A DNA stretch of 64,000 nt from Fidelibacterota bacterium. GTDB lineage: Bacteria; Marinisomatota; Marinisomatia; Marinisomatales; S15-B10. Each line of letters opens with the position of its first letter. The stretch's first letter is position 1. Position numbers and translations under genes: made by a program. The DNA lies in NCBI GenBank assembly GCA_002715465.1, contig PAYY01000007.1, positions 131,047-195,046 on the forward strand, written 5' to 3'. This document shows, piece by piece, positions 36,069-45,477 of this stretch. The notes under the pieces are model-generated. The model was not told the origin of the DNA, ran no database searches, and worked only from the letters and a program-made list of their open reading frames with translations.

Positions 36069-37796
36069 TTGAAAAAGCGTATACAATTTTTATTCTTTTC
36101 TACCCTAGCATTATTCCATTGTGCAAAGGACAATATTGAATTGTATTCTTATGAAAAAAGCATGGGAGAGAATATTGAAGAAGCCATTGGTTCGAATGGG
36201 GTTGTTTCTTCAGTTCATCCGTTAGCTTCAGATATTGGTATAAACATTCTAAAAGTTGGAGGTAATGCAATCGATGCAGCGATTGCAACTGGGTTGGCTT
36301 TAGGTGTTGTTGATCAATCCAATTGTGGTTTAGGCGGAGGCGCTTTTATAGTAATGAGGTTAGCAGATGGTACAGTGCATACAATTGATGGCAGGGAAAT
36401 GGCGCCTGAAAAAGCGGATCGAAATATGTATATACAAAATGGAACAGTTAATTCTGAAATAAGTAAAACAGGTCCTTTAGCTGTAGCTGTACCAGGTGTT
36501 CCAGCGGCTTATGTAAAAGCATTGGAACTTGCTGGCACTCTCACAATCAAAGAACTTGCTCAACCTGCTATTAATTTAGCAAAGACGGGATTCATTTTAG
36601 ATCAAGCATATTTGGATCGATATAAAGGGGCGATTAATGAATTACGTAAGGATTCTGCTTCTGCAGCAATCTATTTTCATGAAAATAATTCTGAATTAGC
36701 TGTTGGTGATGTTTTTAAGCAACCTCTATTAGCCGAAACGTATGAAAAATTTGCTGAAAGAGGAGTTGCATATTTTTACAAAGGTGATTTTGCAGATCGA
36801 CTTGAGAGTTTTATGGTTCAAAATGGTGGTCTTATAACTAAAAAAGACATGGAAAATTATCAGGCAATTGAACGCCCTCCAATTATTGGAAATTATAAAG
36901 ACTATCAAATTTATGGGATGGGTCCACCGAGTTCAGGAGGGGTGCATGTTGTTCAAATTTTAAACATGATTGAAGCATCGGGTGTACTTCAAAATAAGAA
37001 TAAATGGGATGAAGAAAGTATGTATTTTGTTTCGCAGTTTATGAATAGAGCTTTTCAAGATCGTGCCAATCATTTGGGTGATGGAGATTTTTACCCTGTT
37101 CCGGTAAATAGGCTAATTAGCAAAAGTTATGCTGAGATCCTTGTGGATGAAATTACATCCAAAGCAGTTTTAGCACCTCCAATTGAAGGCTTTAGTTTGA
37201 ACTATGGTCAAGGACATACAACTAATTTTGCTGTAGTAGATAAATGGGGAAATGCGGTTTCAATCAACCATACTGTAAACCTTACTTATGGTGCAAAAAT
37301 AACTGTGCCTGGGACGGGTGTCATTTTGAATTGTGAAATGGATGATTTTAGTGTACAGCCAGGTGTACCTAATGCATTTGGTCTGATTGGAGCTGAAGCA
37401 AATGCTATTGAGCCTGGTAAAAGACCATTGTCTAGTATGTCACCCACAATTATAGTAAAAGATGACAAGCCAATACTTGTACTTGGTGGCGCTGGAGGGC
37501 CAAGGATTATTACAGCGGTTCTGCATACCATAATTGGGGTTTTAGATTTCAATCTTACAATTGGCAAAGCTCTTTCTCTTCCTAGATTTCACCATCAGTA
37601 TAGACCAGATGCACTTTTTATTGAATCGCATATCTCAAACTCACACCGTAGTGCCATGGTAAAAAAGGGCTATACGGTTATTAATCGAAATGGACTAGGG
37701 ACAGTCAGAGCTGTATCTTGGAATGAAAAATTACAAACATATGTTGGAGCTGCTGATCCTCGGACAAGGAATGGAGAAGGGGCAAAAGCTTATTGA
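36069..37796 (+). CDS. ggt: Gamma-glutamyltransferase lipoprotein (2)
   Basis: The frame is open from 35928, inside the preceding gene, but the TTG at 36069 is the sensible start: it gives MKKRIQFLFFSTLALFHC, a lipoprotein signal with Cys18. The 575-residue protein keeps the GGT marks: Arg109 in TIDGREMAP (glutamyl-carboxylate binding), catalytic Thr384 in GHTTNFAVVD, LSSMSPTI and GGAGGPRI. GGT hydrolyses glutathione and transfers gamma-glutamyl groups in the periplasm. It is the second of a tandem pair; together they look like a duplication in which this copy kept the standard active site. No clear Shine-Dalgarno precedes the TTG. Confidence 0.88.
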   Translation: MKKRIQFLFFSTLALFHCAKDNIELYSYEKSMGENIEEAIGSNGVVSSVHPLASDIGINILKVGGNAIDAAIATGLALGVVDQSNCGLGGGAFIVMRLADGTVHTIDGREMAPEKADRNMYIQNGTVNSEISKTGPLAVAVPGVPAAYVKALELAGTLTIKELAQPAINLAKTGFILDQAYLDRYKGAINELRKDSASAAIYFHENNSELAVGDVFKQPLLAETYEKFAERGVAYFYKGDFADRLESFMVQNGGLITKKDMENYQAIERPPIIGNYKDYQIYGMGPPSSGGVHVVQILNMIEASGVLQNKNKWDEESMYFVSQFMNRAFQDRANHLGDGDFYPVPVNRLISKSYAEILVDEITSKAVLAPPIEGFSLNYGQGHTTNFAVVDKWGNAVSINHTVNLTYGAKITVPGTGVILNCEMDDFSVQPGVPNAFGLIGAEANAIEPGKRPLSSMSPTIIVKDDKPILVLGGAGGPRIITAVLHTIIGVLDFNLTIGKALSLPRFHHQYRPDALFIESHISNSHRSAMVKKGYTVINRNGLGTVRAVSWNEKLQTYVGAADPRTRNGEGAKAY

Positions 37797-37808
37797 ATTA
37801 ATTGATAT

Positions 37809-37997
37809 ATGGTAAGAAAATCTAATAGGAAACGAAAAAAAAGAAATAAAGGCTCATCAAAGTCATTTAATAAATCTCTTCGACAATCCACACATCCGGT
37901 CTCAACTGAAAGAGTAGAACCAAATGAAAAAAAATATAATAGGAAACATTTAAAAAAAGAAGTTCAACAAAATATTGACAATGATTTAAATGATTAA
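37809..37997 (+). CDS. Small basic protein, unknown
   Basis: A 62-codon frame begins 12 bases after the second GGT gene with ATG. The product is strongly basic at the N-terminus (MVRKSNRKRKKRNKGSSKS) and hydrophilic throughout, with Asn/Asp at the end. It could bind nucleic acid or ribosomes, but I recognise no family. It overlaps the stop of the convergent M23 gene. AT-rich DNA easily gives Lys/Asn-rich chance ORFs, so it may not be real; its position directly after a plus-strand gene is the only support. Confidence 0.4.
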   Translation: MVRKSNRKRKKRNKGSSKSFNKSLRQSTHPVSTERVEPNEKKYNRKHLKKEVQQNIDNDLND

Positions 37998-39046
37998 TTT
38001 GAAGTAAAAATACGATCAAGCAGATTTGTTAATAATTTGTAATTCAATCCCTTTCCCATATATCGTTCTCCATCTTTATCTTGAATAATAAGTTCGAAAT
38101 GAAGATGAGCACCTTTTTTGTTCTTTAAGGCACCATCACTTGTTCCACTATTTCCAACCTTACCTAAGGTGTCTCCTCTTCTCACAATGGATCCAACATT
38201 AACTTTATCATCAACATCTGACAAATGTGCATAGATAGAGATTAATCTTTTTCCATCAATAAGGTCAACACCATGGTCTATAAAGACAGCTCTACCAAAG
38301 AGTATATGCTCAAAAATATCTGAAGGAGTTCTACCGATTATTGCTGCTTTTTTGAGCAGAGAGTTTCTGAATTCATTAGTTACTTCTTGGTAATCGTGAT
38401 CTGCTCTAATTATAACTCCATCCGCAGCAGCACGAACACTTGTACCATAAGGTGCAGGAAAGTCTATACCACGATGAGTACCACTTCTATATTTTCTAGG
38501 TGCATTAGGAATTAGGTTTTTTATTTTGGGATAAGGAACTCCAGGACATGGTTCCAATAATAGGTTATTAGGTAGATAAGAGAAGTCATCATTTTCAATT
38601 TGATCTATATCTACAATAGGGGTAGTGCTAGCATTTGAACTAGAATATTCTTTTTTGAAATTTTGAGCGACAGATATGATTGCATCTTTATCAATTACGA
38701 AATGGAGTGATATGCCTTTATCATTAGTTACAAGGAACCCGGGCTTATAAGGGAAATATTTTCCAGAAGAGAAGTAAGCTGAAGTTAAGATTGTAATTGA
38801 ATCTTTTTGATCTAATTGTAATAATGTTTCATAGTTGAATGCTTTTGAATTCATTTCAAGAGTTTTTGTCAAAATATCTTTATCAAAATCACCTGGAAAA
38901 GGAATGTGAAAAGTTATACTATCCTTTTTTGATGATGTAATAATCTCCAACAAAGGTGGGGGTTCAGGGTCTTCAACAATATCAGTAGTATAATGAGTTG
39001 ACACACAACCTGTAATCAAGATTAGCAATGGCAAAGTCTTCTTCAC
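37994..39046 (-). CDS. M23-family peptidase lipoprotein
   Basis: A 350-residue lipoprotein (ILITGC, Cys14) with a LytM/M23 domain in the last 160 residues. The zinc site is complete: His191 and Asp195 (HRGIDF), His316 in HLHFE, with His274 (YAHL) and His314 also in place, so it should be an active peptidoglycan endopeptidase. A 35-residue insertion (about 215-250, NEFRNSLLKKAAIIGRTPSDIFEH) between the beta strands is unusual and may limit access. The N-terminal 150 residues match no family I know. It starts eight bases after the AroQ-like gene, same strand. Confidence 0.88.
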   Translation of the reverse strand: MKKTLPLLILITGCVSTHYTTDIVEDPEPPPLLEIITSSKKDSITFHIPFPGDFDKDILTKTLEMNSKAFNYETLLQLDQKDSITILTSAYFSSGKYFPYKPGFLVTNDKGISLHFVIDKDAIISVAQNFKKEYSSSNASTTPIVDIDQIENDDFSYLPNNLLLEPCPGVPYPKIKNLIPNAPRKYRSGTHRGIDFPAPYGTSVRAAADGVIIRADHDYQEVTNEFRNSLLKKAAIIGRTPSDIFEHILFGRAVFIDHGVDLIDGKRLISIYAHLSDVDDKVNVGSIVRRGDTLGKVGNSGTSDGALKNKKGAHLHFELIIQDKDGERYMGKGLNYKLLTNLLDRIFTSN

Positions 39047-39053
39047 AAATTAA

Positions 39054-39491
39054 TTAATCAGAGTTTAAATATGTCGTAATAGTAGCCAATGCTGATGAAT
39101 ATGCTTGATATGGATTGCCAGTTTCTGAACATATACATACTTTAGAAAAAATAGAATTTTTTCCAAATGATAAAGAATCAAATGCAATGTTCAATTGAAC
39201 CTCAACGGTTGGTATTCTACATACTGCAATTGCATCAAGGAGTTCAAATCCATTTCTAGACCAGGCACAAGGTGTAATAATACAACCGTCAGCTGTATTT
39301 CTATTTCTATGAATAAAATTAATACCCTTAGCTATAGATTGAGTTTGAAAAATCTTTAGTGTTGTATTTAATTTTCTTGCTTCATGCTTAAGGGAACGAT
39401 TGATTTTATCAAGGGTAATTCGCTCGTCATTATTAGCTGAGCGAAGACCAAAAAGGTTCATGTTGGGACCATGTAGAATAATTATATTCAT
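39054..39491 (-). CDS. AroQ-fold protein (type II dehydroquinase-like), degenerate active site
   Basis: The 145-residue protein is homologous to type II 3-dehydroquinate dehydratase over its full length (family about 145-150), clear from LHGPNMNLFGLR at the start and the FIHR and YSSALATI regions. But key residues are changed by my alignment to the M. tuberculosis enzyme: the catalytic Tyr24 falls at Asp22, Asn75 at Thr73, the catalytic His81 at Arg79, His101 at Gln99 and Ser103 at Asn101. Only the early Asn10 and Arg17 remain. It is thus unlikely to dehydrate dehydroquinate and may be a pseudoenzyme or a new activity. It is followed by the M23 gene. Confidence 0.78.
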   Translation of the reverse strand: MNIIILHGPNMNLFGLRSANNDERITLDKINRSLKHEARKLNTTLKIFQTQSIAKGINFIHRNRNTADGCIITPCAWSRNGFELLDAIAVCRIPTVEVQLNIAFDSLSFGKNSIFSKVCICSETGNPYQAYSSALATITTYLNSD

Positions 39492-39625
39492 TTAATTTTA
39501 GGTTTTAGGTTGCTGACCTTTCAGTGTGAAGCTAAATTCCTACCCTAAATATAAGTGGTATAGGTTGATCAATTAACAATGAACGTATTAAAAAAAATAA
39601 AAACAAGCGAACAAAAATTGCTGAG

Positions 39626-39642
39626 CAGGAAATATTTTCCTG
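39626..39642 (+). promoter_or_regulatory. Hairpin in the carA leader
   Basis: CAGGAAA (39626-39632) and TTTCCTG (39636-39642) are a perfect 7-base inverted repeat with a 3-base loop, 47 bases before the carA leader terminator. A short ORF (39579-39659) and a TTG-started frame (39656-39742, which reads through the terminator and stops directly before carA) are also present. These could be parts of an attenuator, but no mechanism can be fixed from sequence alone. Confidence 0.35.
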
Positions 39643-39688
39643 TAGGGAAAATCTATTGACTTATGTTGTAACATTGTATTTTTGTGGA

Positions 39689-39714
39689 AGCCCCATTTTT
39701 GGGGCTATTTTTTT
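39689..39714 (+). terminator. Intrinsic terminator in the carA leader
   Basis: AGCCCC (39689-39694), a six-base loop and GGGGCT (39701-39706) are followed by ATTTTTTT. It is plus-strand only: on the other strand no U tract follows. The gene upstream (AroQ-like) is transcribed away, so there is no coding transcript for it to end, and only 28 bases separate it from the carA start, too few for a promoter. That makes an attenuator the best reading. A Bacteroidota-like promoter (TTG at 39656, TATTTTTG at 39677) would put +1 inside the hairpin and so conflicts with this role. Confidence 0.7.
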
Positions 39715-39742
39715 GCCTAGTTGTATTTATGGAGATAAGTAA

Positions 39743-40840
39743 TTGAAAAAACAAGCCATTCTTATGCTTGAAGATGGCCGTACTTTTAAAGGTTTTGCTT
39801 TTGGAACTATAGGTGAAACAGTAGGAGAGATATGTTTTAATACTGGTATGACAGGATATCAAGAAATATTAACAGACCCTTCTTATTGCGGACAAATTGT
39901 TACCATGACATATCCACATATTGGTAATTATGGTGTAAACACTAATGATGTAGAGTCATCACGTATTCAAGTTGCTGGATTTGTGATTAGAGATGGTACA
40001 GAGATGCCTTCCAATTACCGTTCGGAACAATCGCTTGACCAATATCTACAATCAGCCAACATTGTTGGAATTCAAGGTGTTGATACACGAGCTCTTACCC
40101 GTCACATCAGAAACGAAGGATCTATGAATGGGATTATTAGTTCAAAAGATTTGCTGATAAGTAGTCTAAAGAACAAAATCTCGGATATTCCTACTATGTC
40201 AGGCTTAGACCTTGTACCAAAAGTTACCTGCGAAAAATTGTATAATTGGTCCAATGAAAATTCAACAAAACAATACCAAATTGTTGCTATTGATTTTGGA
40301 ATTAAACACAATATTCTAAGGATACTTGCTCATCATGGTTGTAACATAACAATTGTTCCTGCAACTACCACTGTTGAGGAAATTATAGCGATTAATCCTG
40401 ATGGCATATTTTTGTCCAATGGTCCAGGTGATCCCTCATCTGTTACATATGGTATAAATACGATAAAAGGTCTTTTGGGGAAGAAACCAATCTTTGGTAT
40501 ATGCCTTGGGCATCAATTACTTTCATTAGCTATTGGTGGTTCAACTTATAAACTAAAATTTGGACATAGGGGAATCAATCATCCTGTACAAAATATCGAG
40601 ACTTCAGAAGTTGAAATCACTAGTCACAATCATGGCTTTTCAGTTGATCCAGATTCTTTACCTACCACAGCAACAATTACTCATTGGAATCTTAACGATA
40701 ATACTGTTGAAGGATTACAATGTACAGATATACCAGCTTTTTCAGTACAATATCATCCTGAGGCTGGTCCTGGCCCTCATGATAGTAGATATCTTTTTAA
40801 AAAATTTTTAAAAATGATGGATAATGGCAAAAAGGACTGA
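39743..40840 (+). CDS. carA: Carbamoyl-phosphate synthase small subunit CarA
   Basis: CarA hydrolyses glutamine and feeds ammonia to CarB, making carbamoyl phosphate for arginine and pyrimidines. The 365-residue protein has the CPSase N-terminal domain ([27 protein letters not shown]) and a class I glutaminase domain with the triad Cys254 (GICLGHQ), His338 and Glu340 ([13 protein letters not shown]). The start is TTG, with GGAG eight bases before it; the nearby ATG (39729) stops after five codons in another frame. A leader with a terminator precedes it. carB starts 17 bases inside its end. Confidence 0.97.
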   Translation: MKKQAILMLEDGRTFKGFAFGTIGETVGEICFNTGMTGYQEILTDPSYCGQIVTMTYPHIGNYGVNTNDVESSRIQVAGFVIRDGTEMPSNYRSEQSLDQYLQSANIVGIQGVDTRALTRHIRNEGSMNGIISSKDLLISSLKNKISDIPTMSGLDLVPKVTCEKLYNWSNENSTKQYQIVAIDFGIKHNILRILAHHGCNITIVPATTTVEEIIAINPDGIFLSNGPGDPSSVTYGINTIKGLLGKKPIFGICLGHQLLSLAIGGSTYKLKFGHRGINHPVQNIETSEVEITSHNHGFSVDPDSLPTTATITHWNLNDNTVEGLQCTDIPAFSVQYHPEAGPGPHDSRYLFKKFLKMMDNGKKD

Positions 40841-43800
40841 TTTAGAATCTATCCTAATTATTGGAGCTGGTCCTATAGTAATTGGACAGGCTTGTGAATT
40901 CGATTATTCAGGGGCACAAGCATGTAAAGCATTAAAGGAAGAAGGATACCGAATTATTCTAGTTAATTCTAATCCAGCTACCATAATGACGGATCCAGAT
41001 ATGGCTGATGCCACATATATAGAACCATTGACCCTTGAATCAATATCAGCTATTATTGAAAAAGAAAAACCAAATGCCCTTTTACCAACTGTTGGCGGTC
41101 AAACGGCTTTGAACCTAACTGTTGAGCTTAAAGAAGCTGGTGTTCTTGATAAAAATGGTGTGGAACTCATAGGAGCAAATATTGATGCTATACAACGTGC
41201 TGAAAATAGAGAACAGTTTAAAGAGGCAATGGAAAATATAGGGATTGATATTCCTCGAGGGGGTTTTGCTCATTCAATCAATGATGCTAAAGAAATATTA
41301 CTCAAGATGCAGTTTCCAATAATTATTCGGCCTTCTTTTACTTTAGGAGGAACCGGAGGCGCAATAGCCTATAATAATGAGGAATTTTTAGAATTGGCTG
41401 AAAATGGTTTGGAGTCAAGTCCTATAACGGAAGTTCTTATTGAAGAATCATTGCTAGGTTGGAAAGAATTTGAGTTAGAAGTAATTAGAGATAATAAAGA
41501 TAATGTTATAATTATTTGTTCTATAGAAAATTTGGATCCAATGGGTATTCACACAGGTGACTCAATAACTGTGGCACCAGCCCAAACCCTTAGTGATTAT
41601 GAATATCAAAAAATGCGTAATTGGTCAATTGATTGTATCAGGGCAATAGGTGTAGATACAGGTGGATCTAATATTCAGTTTGCTGTGAATCCTACAACTG
41701 GTCGGATTGTAATAATCGAGATGAATCCTAGGGTATCTCGTTCTTCAGCACTTGCTTCTAAAGCAACAGGGTTCCCAATTGCCAAAATAGCAGCAAAACT
41801 TGCTGTTGGATATACTCTTGATGAACTCCCTAATGATATAACGGGTCAGACCTTAGCGGCTTTTGAACCCACAATAGACTATGTAGTCACGAAGGTGCCA
41901 AGATGGGATTTCGAAAAATTTCCTTCTTCAACAGGGCATCTAGGTATTCAAATGCAATCAGTTGGAGAAGCTATGTCAATTGGTCGAACTTTTAGGGAAT
42001 CCTTGCAAAAAGCATTTCGTTCGCTTGAAGTAGGATTAGATGGATTGGAACCTAAAACAGGAAAAAGACCTTTAGATATGTCGAAATTGAGATTTGGAAC
42101 ATCATTTCGATTACTAAAAATAAGAGAAGCATTTCTCCAAGGAAAGTCAGTTGAAGAACTCCAATCTATTACTCAAATAGATCCATGGTTTCTAAGACAT
42201 ATAGCAGCATTATCACTTCGAGAGAAACCAAATATAATTGATGCTGATGGGCTCCGAGAGTTGAAACAAGACGGTTTTTCAGACAAACAGATTGCTCGGA
42301 TGTTTGAATTGGAGGAATCAAAAATTCGTGAACTAAGAAAAAAGTTTAATGTAATTCCAACTTATAAAGTTGTGGACACTTGTGCAGCAGAGTTTAAAGC
42401 TCAGACTCCTTATTGCTATTCTACGTATGAAGAAGAAAATGAAATTTCATCTTTAAATGGGAAAAAAGTAATTATCTTAGGTGGTGGCCCCAATCGTATT
42501 GGGCAAGGTATTGAATTTGACTATTGCTGTGTTCAATCTGTATTTGCAGCTAAAGATTTGGGGTGGAAGGCTATTATGGTGAATTGTAATCCTGAGACTG
42601 TATCCACAGATTTTGACATTACGGATCGACTTTATTTTGAACCAGTGACATTTGAAGATGTTATGAATATTGTCGATATGGAAAAACCTAATGGTATTTT
42701 AGTTCAATTTGGTGGGCAAACTCCTCTCAATATTGCTAAAGCATTATTGGATGCTGGAGCTCCAATCTTAGGTACATCCCCAGATGCAATAGATTTAGCT
42801 GAGGATCGAAAAAAGTTTGGGGAAATACTTGATAAATTAGGGATACCCAAGCCTGAGTATGGTACAGCTCTGTCTCAAAATGAAGCAATCAAGGTGGCAG
42901 ATCGAATAGGCTATCCCGTGTTAGTTCGTCCCTCTTATGTTTTAGGAGGGAGAGCTATGGAAATTGTCTATGATAATGGGGAACTGGTAAATTATGTTAA
43001 ACGTGCTGCAGAAGTTTCACCAGAACATCCAATTCTAATTGATGCCTTTTTAGAAGATGCTTTTGAGTTTGATGTGGATGCTATTTGCGATGGAGAGGAA
43101 GTATATATTGCTGGAGTAATGGAACACATTGAAGAAGCGGGAATCCATAGCGGTGATTCATCTTGTGTCTTACCTCCAAATTGGCTAGCAAGTAATGAAC
43201 TAGAAAAGATAAAAGAATATACCCAAATGATTGCTTTAGAATTAGGTGTAAAAGGTCTAATTAATATCCAATTTGCTGGGAAAGATGGAGTCATTTATGT
43301 TTTAGAAGCGAATCCCCGGGCTAGTAGAACTATACCATTTGTTAGTAAAGCCACGAATGTACCATTAGCAAAAATAGCAACAAGTATTGCGTTGGGTAAG
43401 AAATTATCTGATTTTAATCTTGCAGAAGCATCAACAAATGACCATGTTGCTGTAAAAAAACCAGTTTTCCCCTTCAACAAATTTCCTCAAGAAAGCGTTT
43501 TTCTTGGCCCTGAGATGAAATCAACAGGTGAAGTGATGGGTATGGCTCCTATTTTTGGGGATGCTTTTGCTAAGGCTATGACAGGTGATGGACATGCATT
43601 GCCGTCTTCTGGGAGTGCCTTTATTTCAGTCAATGAAAATGATAAAATAAAAGTACTTCCAATCATCAGAGACCTTGCTGCACTCGGTTTTACAATTGTA
43701 GCAACAGAAGGAACAGCTAATATATGTAAAAGTAATGGCATTAAAGCCGAAAAAATTTTCAAGGTTGGTGAAGGTCGACCAAATGTTGTAGATGAAATAA

Positions 43801-43997
43801 AAAATGGAAATATTGTATTAGTTGTAAATACTCCGTTAGGATCTCAATCGCGTTATGATGAATATTCTATAGGAAGGTCTGCAATACAAGCACGCATTCC
43901 ATTAGTTACGACTCTTTCAGGAGCTCTAGCTGTTGTAAGAGCTATTCGATCATCAGCAAAAAATATTGTTCGTTCAATTCAAGAAATTCATGGATAA
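40824..43997 (+). CDS. carB: Carbamoyl-phosphate synthase large subunit CarB
   Basis: The 1057-residue subunit (E. coli 1073) has two ATP-grasp halves: carboxyphosphate part about 1-400 ([39 protein letters not shown]), an oligomerisation part about 400-550, the carbamoyl-phosphate part about 550-930 ([31 protein letters not shown]) and an MGS-like allosteric domain at the end ([12 protein letters not shown]). All expected glycine loops are present. It overlaps carA and is followed by the argG leader region, consistent with an arginine role. Confidence 0.98.
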   Translation: MAKRTDLESILIIGAGPIVIGQACEFDYSGAQACKALKEEGYRIILVNSNPATIMTDPDMADATYIEPLTLESISAIIEKEKPNALLPTVGGQTALNLTVELKEAGVLDKNGVELIGANIDAIQRAENREQFKEAMENIGIDIPRGGFAHSINDAKEILLKMQFPIIIRPSFTLGGTGGAIAYNNEEFLELAENGLESSPITEVLIEESLLGWKEFELEVIRDNKDNVIIICSIENLDPMGIHTGDSITVAPAQTLSDYEYQKMRNWSIDCIRAIGVDTGGSNIQFAVNPTTGRIVIIEMNPRVSRSSALASKATGFPIAKIAAKLAVGYTLDELPNDITGQTLAAFEPTIDYVVTKVPRWDFEKFPSSTGHLGIQMQSVGEAMSIGRTFRESLQKAFRSLEVGLDGLEPKTGKRPLDMSKLRFGTSFRLLKIREAFLQGKSVEELQSITQIDPWFLRHIAALSLREKPNIIDADGLRELKQDGFSDKQIARMFELEESKIRELRKKFNVIPTYKVVDTCAAEFKAQTPYCYSTYEEENEISSLNGKKVIILGGGPNRIGQGIEFDYCCVQSVFAAKDLGWKAIMVNCNPETVSTDFDITDRLYFEPVTFEDVMNIVDMEKPNGILVQFGGQTPLNIAKALLDAGAPILGTSPDAIDLAEDRKKFGEILDKLGIPKPEYGTALSQNEAIKVADRIGYPVLVRPSYVLGGRAMEIVYDNGELVNYVKRAAEVSPEHPILIDAFLEDAFEFDVDAICDGEEVYIAGVMEHIEEAGIHSGDSSCVLPPNWLASNELEKIKEYTQMIALELGVKGLINIQFAGKDGVIYVLEANPRASRTIPFVSKATNVPLAKIATSIALGKKLSDFNLAEASTNDHVAVKKPVFPFNKFPQESVFLGPEMKSTGEVMGMAPIFGDAFAKAMTGDGHALPSSGSAFISVNENDKIKVLPIIRDLAALGFTIVATEGTANICKSNGIKAEKIFKVGEGRPNVVDEIKNGNIVLVVNTPLGSQSRYDEYSIGRSAIQARIPLVTTLSGALAVVRAIRSSAKNIVRSIQEIHG

Positions 43998-43999
43998 GG

Positions 44000-44026
44000 T
44001 TGATTAACTAAAATTATTTGGATAAT
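44000..44026 (+). promoter_or_regulatory. Possible promoter of the argG leader transcript
   Basis: TTGATT (44000-44005) and GATAAT (44021-44026) with a 15-base spacer lie just after the carB stop. The -10 has five of six and the -35 four of six matches to sigma-70. Transcription would start near 44033 and include the whole arginine leader. The spacer is short, and some other element could serve. Confidence 0.35.
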
Positions 44027-44056
44027 GATTGGAAAGACGGTAGGTTTTAAGTAGTT

Positions 44057-44131
44057 ATGAAAGATAGAATGCGATATTATTGTCATCGTTTTAGATATTG
44101 TTCCACCGGGATATTCGTCAGTATTTTATAA
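44057..44131 (+). CDS. Arginine-rich leader peptide of argG
   Basis: A 24-codon frame, MKDRMRYYCHRFRYCSTG and then IFVSIL, ends at TAA 44129-44131. It has four Arg codons within positions 4-13 (AGA, CGA, CGT, AGA), far above chance for a 24-residue frame. Its stop lies within the loop of a hairpin (44115-44139), and a strong terminator follows at 44151-44182, just before argG. This is the layout of a ribosome-mediated attenuator: shortage of charged tRNA-Arg stalls the ribosome at the Arg run. A weak Shine-Dalgarno (TAGG) precedes it. Translation is not proved. Confidence 0.65.
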   Translation: MKDRMRYYCHRFRYCSTGIFVSIL

Positions 44132-44163
44132 TCTGACGAGGTTAATTTTAAAAAACCCCCGGT
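44105..44163 (+). promoter_or_regulatory. Antiterminator structure of the argG attenuator
   Basis: ACCGGG (44105-44110) is exactly complementary to CCCGGT (44158-44163), which is the 5' arm and loop start of the terminator. Between them TCGTCAG (44115-44121) pairs with CTGACGA (44133-44139). The two helices together would block the terminator. A ribosome stalled at the Arg codons (44066-44095) leaves both free, whereas one at the leader stop (44129-44131) covers the inner hairpin and lets the terminator form. Energies were not computed. Confidence 0.6.
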
Positions 44164-44182
44164 AGTCCGGGGGTTTTTTTTT
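44151..44182 (+). terminator. Strong intrinsic terminator before argG
   Basis: AAAAACCCCCGG (44151-44162) pairs fully with CCGGGGGTTTTT (44167-44178) around the loop TAGT, and the U run continues to 44182. It may also end the carAB transcript, but only 29 bases separate it from the argG ATG, so argG must be transcribed through it or not at all from the upstream promoter. Confidence 0.85.
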
Positions 44183-44211
44183 GTGTGATAAATTTTAAGG
44201 AAAAAAGGATT

Positions 44212-45477
44212 ATGAAAAATACTAAGAAAGTAGTACTAGCATATAGCGGAGGACTTGACACATCAGTAATTTTAAAATGGCTCATTAATAAAAATTATGA
44301 AGTTATATGTTTTATAGGAAATGTAGGGCAGAAAGAAGACTTTGATGCTGTTGAAAAAAAAGCTTACGATACGGGAGCTACTGATGTATATATTGTAGAT
44401 TTAAGAAAAAGTTTTGTTACAAATTTTATTTTTCCAGCACTTCAAGGTAATGCTGTATATGAGGGACGATACCTATTAGGTACTGCTTTAGCAAGACCTG
44501 TACTTGCTGAAGCCCAGATAGACATAGCTTCTCAGGTTGGTGCAATTGCTGTTAGTCATGGATCAACAGGAAAAGGAAACGATCAGGTACGTTTTGAACT
44601 GACTTATTATGCGCTTAAACCTGAAATTGAGGTGATTGCACCATGGAAAGACTTAAAGTTTCTTGATCAGTTCAAAGGTCGACAAGATTTACTTGACTAT
44701 GCAGAACAATGGGATATACCAGTTACTGCATCAAAAAAACGACCCTTTAGTGAGGATGAAAATTTAATGCACATCAGTCATGAAGCTGGAGTCTTAGAGG
44801 ATCCAGCATATAGACCAGATGAATCAGTTTTTTCTCGGACTTCACCATTAGATAAGTCACCTGATAGTGAAGCTTTAATCGAGATTACCTTTTCCAATGG
44901 TTTGCCAATAAAAGTATATAATAAAGATGATGGTACAATAAAAACAGATCCTTTAGAATTATTTATATATCTTAATGAGCTAGGAAGCAGACACTCAATA
45001 GGTCGTCTTGATATGGTGGAAAATAGATTTATCGGTATTAAATCTAGAGGAGTTTATGAAACACCCGCTGGTACTATATTGTGGATTGCTCATAGGGATC
45101 TAGAAGGTTTAGCCATGGACAAAGAAGTGATGCATTTAAGAGACATGCTAATACCAAAATTCAGTGAATTAATTTATAATGGTTTATGGTTCTCGCCTGA
45201 GATGGAATTTATTATGAGTGCATTTAAGAAGAGTCAGGAAGCTATTGAGGGAAAAGTCTTACTGTCATTATATAAAGGTAATGCTATGCCCGTCAATCGC
45301 TATTCTCCCACTTCGCTTTATGATCAGGATTTTTCTAGTATGGAAGTAGAAGGCGGGTTTGATGCTTTGGATTCCAAGGGATTCATTAATATTCATTCTA
45401 TACGCTTGAAAGCTCATAATCTAGTGTCACGTTCGAAGGAATTAAAGGATATGGATGATGAAAAAACTCTGGGATAA
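44212..45477 (+). CDS. argG: Argininosuccinate synthase ArgG
   Basis: ArgG joins citrulline and aspartate with ATP. The ATG at 44212, with AAGGA upstream, is chosen; a GTG at 44185 lies in the terminator tail. The 421-residue protein begins with the N-type ATP pyrophosphatase loop [12 protein letters not shown] and has [16 protein letters not shown] and the [15 protein letters not shown] region of the class I enzymes. It is controlled, by inference, by the leader attenuator. argH starts 23 bases inside its end. Confidence 0.97.
   Translation: MKNTKKVVLAYSGGLDTSVILKWLINKNYEVICFIGNVGQKEDFDAVEKKAYDTGATDVYIVDLRKSFVTNFIFPALQGNAVYEGRYLLGTALARPVLAEAQIDIASQVGAIAVSHGSTGKGNDQVRFELTYYALKPEIEVIAPWKDLKFLDQFKGRQDLLDYAEQWDIPVTASKKRPFSEDENLMHISHEAGVLEDPAYRPDESVFSRTSPLDKSPDSEALIEITFSNGLPIKVYNKDDGTIKTDPLELFIYLNELGSRHSIGRLDMVENRFIGIKSRGVYETPAGTILWIAHRDLEGLAMDKEVMHLRDMLIPKFSELIYNGLWFSPEMEFIMSAFKKSQEAIEGKVLLSLYKGNAMPVNRYSPTSLYDQDFSSMEVEGGFDALDSKGFINIHSIRLKAHNLVSRSKELKDMDDEKTLG

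Noticed and set aside
39579..39659. A 26-codon leader peptide of carA as an arginine sensor
   Set aside because: It has one Arg codon and no clear Shine-Dalgarno, so it does not support arginine sensing; noted only within the carA leader finding.
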